NCBI RefSeq assembly: GCF_003205515.1
Contig: NZ_KZ826483.1
Coordinates: 62,001 to 126,000, forward strand
Reading direction: 5' to 3'
DNA length: 64,000 nucleotides
Source of the DNA: Litorivita pollutaquae
Lineage (GTDB): Bacteria > Pseudomonadota > Alphaproteobacteria > Rhodobacterales > Rhodobacteraceae
The notes under the pieces were generated by a model. It saw only the letters and a list, made by a program, of their open reading frames with translations, did not search any database and was not told the DNA's origin. Position 1 is the stretch's first letter, and every line of letters begins with the position of its first letter. Shown in pieces: positions 57,265 to 64,000 of the stretch. The position numbers and the translations under genes are program-made.

Positions 57265-58317
57265 TCAGGCTTTGGGGCCGACCATGCCAACGATCTCATA
57301 GGTTTGGGCAAGGATCGGCGCGGCGATCTGGCGGGCGCGGGTGGCACCTTTGGTCAGGATGCGGTCGATCTCGTCGGGATGTTGCATCAAGCGGTCCATC
57401 TCGGTGCTGATCGGTGCGAGTTTGGAGACAGCCAAGTCGATCAAGGCGGGCTTGAAGTCCGAGAATTGCTTGCCACCGAAATCAGCCAGAACATGGTCGA
57501 CCTTCATATCGGCGAGACCTGCAAAAATATTCACAAGATTGCGGGCCTCGGGACGATCTTCCAAACCCTGGGCTTCGGACGGCAGGGCATCAGGATCGGT
57601 TTTCGCTTTGCGGATTTTTTTGGCGATGGCGTCCGCATCATCGGTCATATTGATGCGACTGGCGGGCGAGGGATCGGATTTCGACATTTTCTTTGATCCG
57701 TCACGCAGGCTCATTACCCGCGTTGCCGCGCCCTCGATCACGGGTTCGGTCATCGGAAAGAAATCGACGCCGTAATCGTGATTGAATTTGGCCGCCACGT
57801 CGCGGGTCAATTCGATATGTTGCTTTTGATCCTCGCCCACGGGCACATGTGTCGCGTGATAGACAAGAATATCCGCCGCCATCAGGGCAGGATAGGCAAA
57901 GAGACCCAAAGAGGCATTCTCGCGGTTTTTGCCGGCCTTGTCCTTGAACTGCGTCATGCGGCTCATCCAGCCCATGCGCGCCACGCAATTGAAAATCCAA
58001 CCCAATTGCGCGTGTTCGGGCACTTGGCTTTGGTTGAACAGCAGGGATTTGGCCGGATCGAGGCCCGCCGCGATATAACCGGCGGCCAATTCGCGGGTCT
58101 GACGGCGCAGGGCGGCAGGGTCTTGCCAGACGGTGATCGCGTGCAGATCGACCATGCAATAAAGCGTCTCGATGCCGGTATCTTGCATATCGACAAAGCG
58201 TTTGATCGCGCCGAGATAATTGCCAAGGGTCAAACCGCCGGAGGGCTGAATGCCCGAGAACACGCGGGGGGTGAAGGCTTGTGGGCCGGAGGACTGCGTT
58301 TGGACCGCATCCGTCAT
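57265..58317 (-). CDS. trpS: Tryptophanyl-tRNA synthetase
   Basis: Charges tRNA-Trp. The 350-residue class I enzyme has [18 protein letters not shown] (HIGH-like element at GLTLGN), [19 protein letters not shown] and the KMSKSDPS signature. ATG at 58317 ([11 protein letters not shown]) follows GGAGAAAC. It is divergent from the rhomboid-like gene at 58414. Confidence 0.96.
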   Translation of the reverse strand: MTDAVQTQSSGPQAFTPRVFSGIQPSGGLTLGNYLGAIKRFVDMQDTGIETLYCMVDLHAITVWQDPAALRRQTRELAAGYIAAGLDPAKSLLFNQSQVPEHAQLGWIFNCVARMGWMSRMTQFKDKAGKNRENASLGLFAYPALMAADILVYHATHVPVGEDQKQHIELTRDVAAKFNHDYGVDFFPMTEPVIEGAATRVMSLRDGSKKMSKSDPSPASRINMTDDADAIAKKIRKAKTDPDALPSEAQGLEDRPEARNLVNIFAGLADMKVDHVLADFGGKQFSDFKPALIDLAVSKLAPISTEMDRLMQHPDEIDRILTKGATRARQIAAPILAQTYEIVGMVGPKA

Positions 58318-58413
58318 GATGTTTCTCCATCTGGATTTATAAGGACCCTTGGCTTACCTAGACCCCAACGGCCCGTCAAGCGACGCAAAAAGGCCCCTAG
58401 AGGAGAGCAGACC

Positions 58414-59109
58414 ATGCAGCCCAACCGTAGCGGCCCCGATGCCAGCCCCGTGAACCCGTTGCCGCCCTATGTTTGGGCGCTGTTCTTGATCGTTGCGGGG
58501 ATCGAAGTTGCCTTTTCTGCTGGTGCGGCGGGCCTCGCCGGTGGCCCGGGGGCCGTTGGATGGCGCTTGGAGGCGTTGCAATCTTATGCGTTTTCCGGCG
58601 ATGTCTTCGACTGGATGCTGGCAAACAACCAATATCCAGCAGAGCATATGATCCGTTTCGTCACCTATGCTTTCGTGCATGGGTCGTTCACACAGGCGGC
58701 TTTTGCCAGCGTGATGCTTTTGGCGCTGGGCAAGATGGTGGGCGAAGTATTCGGGGCTTTGCCGACCCTCGCGGTGTTTTTTGGATCGTCCATCGCTGGC
58801 GCCGTGGCCTTTGGGCTGTTGACCAATGACCCGGTGTTGATCGGGGCGTTTCCGGCGGTCTATGGCCTGATCGGTGCGTTCACCTATCTGTTGTGGGTCA
58901 AATTGGCGGCCACCGGCCAAAACCGAAGCGGTGCCTTTTCCCTGATCGGGATGCTGATGGGGATTCAGCTGGTTTTTAGCGTAATCTTCCCCGGTGGTGG
59001 CAAGGATTGGGTTGCCGATTTGGCGGGCTTTGTCGCGGGGTTTGCGATCTCGCTCTTGGTCAACCCGGGAAGCTGGCACCGCATCCGCGCCAAACTGCGC
59101 CGCGACTAG
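58414..59109 (+). CDS. Rhomboid-like membrane protein lacking catalytic residues
   Basis: A 231-residue protein with six to seven hydrophobic segments and a rhomboid-like core. The first motif aligns with HGxxxH...N but reads HGSFTQAAFAS (second His and Asn lost). The catalytic GxSG motif reads GAFPAVYGLIGA (Ser replaced by Phe). The terminal motif AHxxGF reads ADLAGFVAGF (His replaced by Asp). All catalytic positions are changed, so it should be a pseudoprotease. ATG at 58414 follows GAGGAGAG. It converges with murJ. Confidence 0.85.
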   Translation: MQPNRSGPDASPVNPLPPYVWALFLIVAGIEVAFSAGAAGLAGGPGAVGWRLEALQSYAFSGDVFDWMLANNQYPAEHMIRFVTYAFVHGSFTQAAFASVMLLALGKMVGEVFGALPTLAVFFGSSIAGAVAFGLLTNDPVLIGAFPAVYGLIGAFTYLLWVKLAATGQNRSGAFSLIGMLMGIQLVFSVIFPGGGKDWVADLAGFVAGFAISLLVNPGSWHRIRAKLRRD

Positions 59110-59161
59110 GCCTTCCGGCGCAAGGCGACGGGGCCGGTGCGGGCAGGAAAACGCGGCATGC

Positions 59162-60709
59162 CTATCCTTTGCGCCTGCGCATCGCGCCTTTGACGTCCGA
59201 CAGGCGCAACGCGCCGATCATATGTGCAACGGCGAAATATCCGGCGATGCCCACCGCGATCAAGGCGATCAAGGCAATGTAGCGCATGCCGCTCATGCTG
59301 AGCGCGGGCGCCAGGATATGTTGCGCCCCATAGAGCAAGCCACCCATGATCAGCGCCGCCGCAATGATCCGCCAGATCCGTTTGTGATAGCGCGCATCGA
59401 ACCGCGCCACCGCGCCAAAATCGCGGCTGCCGAGGATCAGCAATCCGACCATGCCCCACCCGGCGATGGTTGTGGCCCAAGCGCAAGCGATCCATCCAAT
59501 AAAGGGGCTAAGCCCAAAGGCCACGCCGGCGTTGACGATCACAGAGAGCATCGCATAGCGGAACGGCGATTTGGTATCGCCGCGCGCAAAGAACAACGGT
59601 TGCAGCACCTTTTGCATGACAAATGCGGGCAGGCCGAGACCATAAACCGCGACGGCCGTGGCCATGGCGGCGGCGTCGCTGGCCCCGGTTGCGCCACGCT
59701 CAAACAGCACCGACACCAAAGGCAGCGGGATCACCACAAGCGCCACGGCGGCAGGGATGGTCAGCGCCAGCGAGATTTCAGCGGCGCGGCTCAAGGCCTC
59801 GCGCCCGCCTGCATCATCTCCGGCCTGCAAGCGGCGGGACAGGTCAGGCAGCAACACAATGCCGACCGCAATGCCGACCACGCCGAGCGGCAGTTGATAC
59901 AAACGGTCCGCCGCATAAAGCCAGCCCACAGCTTTGTCGAAATGCGAGGCAACCTGTTGGCCAACCAAAAGGTTGATTTGCATCACGCCGCCAGCCAATG
60001 CGGCGGGCACGGCAACGATGACCAGGTTTTTCATTTGCGGGGTCCAACGGGGCCGTTGCGGGCGCACACGTAGACCTGCCTTGTCGGCGGCGCGCCAGAC
60101 CAGCCAAAGCTGCGCCGCGCCGGTGAAGGGCACGGCCCAAACCAGCGCGGTGGCGATCGGGCCGTCCAGAAATGCCGCTCCCATCATCGCTGCAATCACC
60201 CCGATGTTCAGCAGCACCGGCGCAGCAGCAGCGGCGGCGAAATGCCCCGCCGCATTCAGCACACCGGACAGCAGCGCGGCCAAAGAGATAAAGAAAATAT
60301 AGGGAAATACCACGCGTCCGAATTCAACGGTCAGATCGAAGCGCTCCGATCCGGCAAACCCCGACGCCGTGGCCCAGACCAGCGCAGGCATGAAAACCAA
60401 GGCCAATGCGCAGAGGATCAGCAGGATAAAGGCCAAGCCGCTGAGCGCTTCGCGGCAAAACCCCATGGGGTCGTCATCGGCTTCCAGGCGTTTGGAGAAC
60501 ATCGGAACAAAGGCGGAGTTGAACGCGCCTTCGGCAAAAAAACGGCGGAACATATTGGGCAGACGGAAGGCGGCCACAAAGGCGTCCATCACAGGGCCCG
60601 GGCCGATGTAATTGAGCAAGATGATTTCGCGCACGACGCCCAGAATGCGACTGGCAAGGGTCCAGAACCCTACGGTCAGGAAGCCCGACATCAATCGGAT
60701 GGGTTTCAT
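59162..60709 (-). CDS. murJ: Lipid II flippase MurJ
   Basis: Moves lipid II across the inner membrane for peptidoglycan synthesis. The 515-residue protein has about 14 helices and the MurJ N-terminal region GPGPVMDAFVAAFRLPNMFRR, then AEGAFNSAFVPMFS. Substrate-path arginines fall in these segments. ATG at 60709. It lies convergent to the rhomboid-like gene. Confidence 0.95.
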   Translation of the reverse strand: MKPIRLMSGFLTVGFWTLASRILGVVREIILLNYIGPGPVMDAFVAAFRLPNMFRRFFAEGAFNSAFVPMFSKRLEADDDPMGFCREALSGLAFILLILCALALVFMPALVWATASGFAGSERFDLTVEFGRVVFPYIFFISLAALLSGVLNAAGHFAAAAAAPVLLNIGVIAAMMGAAFLDGPIATALVWAVPFTGAAQLWLVWRAADKAGLRVRPQRPRWTPQMKNLVIVAVPAALAGGVMQINLLVGQQVASHFDKAVGWLYAADRLYQLPLGVVGIAVGIVLLPDLSRRLQAGDDAGGREALSRAAEISLALTIPAAVALVVIPLPLVSVLFERGATGASDAAAMATAVAVYGLGLPAFVMQKVLQPLFFARGDTKSPFRYAMLSVIVNAGVAFGLSPFIGWIACAWATTIAGWGMVGLLILGSRDFGAVARFDARYHKRIWRIIAAALIMGGLLYGAQHILAPALSMSGMRYIALIALIAVGIAGYFAVAHMIGALRLSDVKGAMRRRKG

Positions 60710-61013
60710 CGCGGTGCGTCCTTATACCCTTGCCCTGCCATATCGGCTTGGGGCTGCTGCTCTTGGCGCCTCTTACGTTGGACGCTCTCATATGGGGTGG
60801 GTATATCAAGCGTCGCACCCGCCGCCTATGACGAATATCTGCTGCGCGGTGCCATGGGCCATGTTCTCGGGGCAAAGGCAGGGGGGCGGGCGCCGAAGGC
60901 CGTGGCCGGGGTGCCGCAGACATCGGCAAAGGCAAGGCCGTCGTGCCGGGCGCGGTGGCCCGACATGCCGTGGGGGCGGGGACATCCGGCAGGCCGCATC
61001 GGCCGTATAGGGA
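60710..61013. other. 304-bp gap between murJ and glnD
   Basis: GC-rich and without a convincing gene; short open frames on both strands show no family features. Both flanking genes are on the minus strand, so it must contain the murJ promoter unless glnD transcription reads through. Confidence 0.5.
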
Positions 61014-63776
61014 TCAGGCGATCGCCAGTTTCGCGCCCTGTTCGATCGCCTCGCGCAGCTTTTTCTCAAGGAAGGCCCGTTTGCCTTCGGAGTGGTATTT
61101 CAATCCGAACATGTCTTTGACGTAGAAGGTATCGACCACCTGCTCGCCGTAGGTCGCAATGCCGGCATTGGCGATATAGACGTTGTTATTGGCCAAGGTG
61201 CGGGTCAGGTCATGCAGCAATCCGGGGCGGTCGCGGGTATCGACTTCGATGATCGTGTAAATTTCCGATCCCTCGTTGTCGAAGGTGATCGAGGTCGGCA
61301 CGTTGAAAGCGCGTTCGCGCTTCTTGATCTTGTCGCGCGATTTCATCGCATCCTTGGCCACCACTTCGCCCAATAGGGTTTTGTGGATCATCTGGCGCAG
61401 GCGCGGCAAGCGGTCGCGCTCAAAGGGGTGCCCATCGGCGTCCTGAATCCAGAAAGCCGCCGTGGCATAGCCGTCTTTCGAGGTGTAAGTCCGCGCATCG
61501 ACGACATTGGCCCCGACCAAGGCCAAAGCGCCGGCGAGGCGGCTGAAGATGCCGGGATGATCGACCAATGCAAACAGGGCGCGGGTGGCGTCGCGGTCTT
61601 CGTCAGGGTGCAAATCAATGCGGATTTCGTCATCGCCCATCTGGTCAAGAAGTTCGGCGAAAATCACATGGGCGGTAACATGCAGACCCTGCCAATAGGG
61701 CGGATAATGGCGGTTGATCTCGACGCGCATTTTCTTCTCCGGCCAATCGGGCAAACGTGCGCGCAGGTTTCTTTTGGCATCGGCGCCGCGTTGTTCGCGG
61801 TTGAGCGCCTCAAGCCCATGCTCGAGCGCAACGCGGGTTTGGTGATAGAGGCCGCGCAAAAGCGACGCCTTCCAATTGTTCCACACGCCGGGTCCGACGC
61901 CGCGAATATCGCAGGCGGTCAATACGGTCAGCAGATCCAGCCGTTTGACCGATTGCACCGCCTTGGCAAAATCCCGCACGGTGCGCGGGTCGGCGATGTC
62001 GCGTTTTTGCGCCATATCGGACATCAGCAAGTGATAGCGGACCAACCATTCGACCGTCTCGCTGTCTTGTTTGCCAAGACCAAGCCGCGGCGCAACCTTG
62101 CGGGCGATTTTCGCGCCCAGAACCGAATGATCTTGTTCGCGCCCCTTGCCGATGTCGTGCAGCAGCATCGCCACATAAAGCACCCTGCGGTTCACGCCCT
62201 GTTTCAGGATCGAAGAGGCGACAGGCAGTTCTTCGATCAGCTCGCCGCGCTCGATCTGTGCCAGATTGCGGATCACTTGAATGGTGTGCTCGTCCACGGT
62301 GTAGCTGTGATACATGTTAAATTGCATCATGGCGACGATGGGTTCGAATTCGGGTATGAATGCCGCGAGCACGCCCAATTCGTTCATCCGGCGCAAGGAG
62401 CGCTCAGGATTGCCGTGTTTGATCATCAGATCGAGGAAAATCCGTTGCGCTTCTTTGTCGTTGCGCATGGCATCGTCGATTAACCCAAGGTTCGCGGTGA
62501 TCAGACGCATCGCGTCGGGGTGGATCAACATGCCGGTGCGCAGCGCCTCTTCGAAGAGGCGCAGGATGTTGAGTTTATCGGCCAAAAACACATCTGCATC
62601 GGCAATGGCAAGCCGGTTATGGATCACCTGATATAGTGCTTTGACCTTGGGGCCACGGCGGAAAATCCGTTCCAGAAGCGGGCCGGATTTGACATGCGCC
62701 GCTTCGAGTTTGGTCAGGAAAATGCGGGTCAAATCGCCCACGGCGGTGGCGTGGCGGAAATAATCCTGCATGAAATGTTCCACGGCGCGGCGACCGGTTT
62801 TATCGGTATAACCAAGGCGTGCGGCGACTTCGACCTGCGCATCAAAGGTCAATTGGTCGGCGGGGCGATCCGCGATCAAATGCAGATGGCAGCGCACCGC
62901 CCAAAGAAATTCCTGCGCGGCGGCAAACTTGGCATATTCGTCTTTACGAAACATGCCCAGATCGATCAATTCTTGTGTGGTTTGAACCTTGTAGAGGTAT
63001 TTTGCGATCCAGTAGAGAGATTGCAAATCGCGCAGCCCGCCTTTGCCTTCCTTGACGTTCGGTTCCACCACATAGCGTTGCCCGCCCTGTTTTTCGTGGC
63101 GGCTGTCGCGTTCTTCTAATTTCGCCTCAATGAACTCGCGTTCGGTGCCGTTGAACAGATCACTCCAGAGCCGTTTGTCCAAGGCCTCGGACAAGGCACG
63201 GTCGCCGCCGAGAAACCGGTGTTCGAGCAATGCCGTGCGGATGGTGAAATCCTCGCCGCCCAGTTTGATACAGTCGCGGATCGTGCGACTGGCATGGCCG
63301 ACCTTAAGGCGCAGATCCCACAGGATATAAAGCATCGACTCGATCACCTGCTCGGCCCATGGGGTGATCTTGGACGGTGTCAAAAACAACAAATCGACAT
63401 CGGAATGCGGGGCCATTTCGCCGCGTCCGTACCCGCCGACCGCAAGCACAGCGAGGCGGTCGTCGCTTCCGTCGGGTGTCGGATGGAGGCGTGTGATCAC
63501 CACATCCTGCGCGGTGAGCACCAGACAATCAGTCAGATAGGCATAGGCGCGGGTCACCGGATTGGCATCAAAGGGGCGCTTGGAAAAGGCCAACTCGATC
63601 GCCGCATTGCCGCGCTCGCGGGCGGCGACCAGAACGTCTACTGCAATTTTGCGCACCGACTCGGGATTTGCATCGGCGGCAAAGGCGGTCTTTAGCTCTG
63701 CCTGCACGGCCGGCCCGTCGAATATCTCGTCTGCGGGGCAGATCAGTGTGTTCGTCGGGGTCGGGATATTTGTCAT
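61014..63776 (-). CDS. glnD: [Protein-PII] uridylyltransferase/uridylyl-removing enzyme
   Basis: Bifunctional nitrogen sensor that adds or removes UMP on PII proteins. The 920-residue protein has the nucleotidyltransferase motif VGGYGRGEMAPHSDVDLL (about residue 115), an HD domain (SYTVDEHTIQVI and LLHDIGKGREQDHS) for removal, and two C-terminal ACT domains (DHPGIFSRLAGALALVGANV and DRPGLLHDLTRTLANNNVY) that bind glutamine. ATG at 63776 lacks a strong ribosome site. Confidence 0.96.
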   Translation of the reverse strand: MTNIPTPTNTLICPADEIFDGPAVQAELKTAFAADANPESVRKIAVDVLVAARERGNAAIELAFSKRPFDANPVTRAYAYLTDCLVLTAQDVVITRLHPTPDGSDDRLAVLAVGGYGRGEMAPHSDVDLLFLTPSKITPWAEQVIESMLYILWDLRLKVGHASRTIRDCIKLGGEDFTIRTALLEHRFLGGDRALSEALDKRLWSDLFNGTEREFIEAKLEERDSRHEKQGGQRYVVEPNVKEGKGGLRDLQSLYWIAKYLYKVQTTQELIDLGMFRKDEYAKFAAAQEFLWAVRCHLHLIADRPADQLTFDAQVEVAARLGYTDKTGRRAVEHFMQDYFRHATAVGDLTRIFLTKLEAAHVKSGPLLERIFRRGPKVKALYQVIHNRLAIADADVFLADKLNILRLFEEALRTGMLIHPDAMRLITANLGLIDDAMRNDKEAQRIFLDLMIKHGNPERSLRRMNELGVLAAFIPEFEPIVAMMQFNMYHSYTVDEHTIQVIRNLAQIERGELIEELPVASSILKQGVNRRVLYVAMLLHDIGKGREQDHSVLGAKIARKVAPRLGLGKQDSETVEWLVRYHLLMSDMAQKRDIADPRTVRDFAKAVQSVKRLDLLTVLTACDIRGVGPGVWNNWKASLLRGLYHQTRVALEHGLEALNREQRGADAKRNLRARLPDWPEKKMRVEINRHYPPYWQGLHVTAHVIFAELLDQMGDDEIRIDLHPDEDRDATRALFALVDHPGIFSRLAGALALVGANVVDARTYTSKDGYATAAFWIQDADGHPFERDRLPRLRQMIHKTLLGEVVAKDAMKSRDKIKKRERAFNVPTSITFDNEGSEIYTIIEVDTRDRPGLLHDLTRTLANNNVYIANAGIATYGEQVVDTFYVKDMFGLKYHSEGKRAFLEKKLREAIEQGAKLAIA

Positions 63777-64000
63777 CGGTCACATTCTTTTTGTTTTGCG
63801 CGCCGACTGGGGCATCATAGGACGGCGGCGCGGTGCCTGTGCTGTTGCGCAATCGGTCTTTGTGATGTGTTACCATGCGCGTGCAGGAGGGAAAAGCGCG
63901 GCTTTGCCAAAGAGGATGTCGCGGCGGCGTTGTTGCGCCGCATGTGCACAAACGGCGGGCACAGACGAGGAGGCCAGTTCACCGTGGGCGGCGGTGTCTG
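63777..64000. other. Right-edge region upstream of glnD
   Basis: 224 bp without a supported gene inside the window. GAGGAGG at about 63968 followed by GTG at 63980 could be the start of a plus-strand gene cut by the edge, but too little is visible to name it. Confidence 0.35.

Overview
The window reads as chromosome of a Rhodobacterales (Roseobacter/Rhodobacter-type) alphaproteobacterium. Evidence: roughly 60% GC; complete suc and sdh loci beside ethylmalonyl-CoA pathway genes (ecm, ccr, a mesaconyl-CoA hydratase, an Mcl2-type malyl-CoA thioesterase); a 2-oxoglutarate dehydrogenase E2 with two lipoyl domains; TIGR02302, TIGR02186 and VPLPA-CTERM proteins; and a LuxR/LuxI pair preceded by a CtrA-type box. 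No phage, insertion sequence, CRISPR array, rRNA or tRNA was recognised. Nearly all the DNA is ordinary dense core genome.

Layout. 1-17 kb: 3' truncated acetyl-CoA acetyltransferase, a stand-alone EAL phosphodiesterase, tag, a TlpA-like thioredoxin divergent from argH-lipoprotein-DUF2834-lysA, a TIGR02302 membrane protein, a zinc-ribbon protein divergent from ftsE-ftsX-plsC-PPOX, then lpdA, a MAPEG protein, a methyltransferase and an unrecognised small gene. 17-33 kb: central carbon block, with sucC-sucD-sucA-sucB and mdh on the minus strand, and mcl2, nnrU-like, DUF1737, mch and sdhC-sdhD-sdhA-lipoprotein-sdhB on the plus strand. 33-41 kb: small genes, an aldo/keto reductase, deoD, a GNAT protein, and divergent ecm and ccr. 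41-44.8 kb: quorum-sensing pair, RecD-like helicase and a decayed SDR pseudogene. 44.8-52 kb: TIGR02186/TauE pair, then a BMP-type nucleoside ABC transporter with a LysE exporter gene between its two permease genes. 52-64 kb: rimI-tsaB, NfuA-like, Usp, class IV aminotransferase, VOC, VPLPA-CTERM protein, trpS, a rhomboid-like protein without catalytic residues, murJ and glnD.

How it works together. LpdA (E3), SucA (E1) and SucB (E2) form 2-oxoglutarate dehydrogenase; SucCD, SDH and Mdh continue the TCA cycle. PhaA, Ccr, Ecm, Mch and Mcl2 belong to the ethylmalonyl-CoA route for acetyl-CoA assimilation, which ends in malate and succinyl-CoA and so joins the same cycle.

The best candidate for something undescribed is regulatory. 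Two near-identical double palindromes (TGTGATCACA cores exactly 21 bp apart) lie upstream of sucC and upstream of sdhC, suggesting one regulator acting on both TCA operons. Other notable points are a perfect TTAA-N7-TTAA (CtrA-type) box in front of the quorum-sensing locus, a rhomboid that has lost all catalytic residues, and the LysE gene inside the nucleoside transporter operon.
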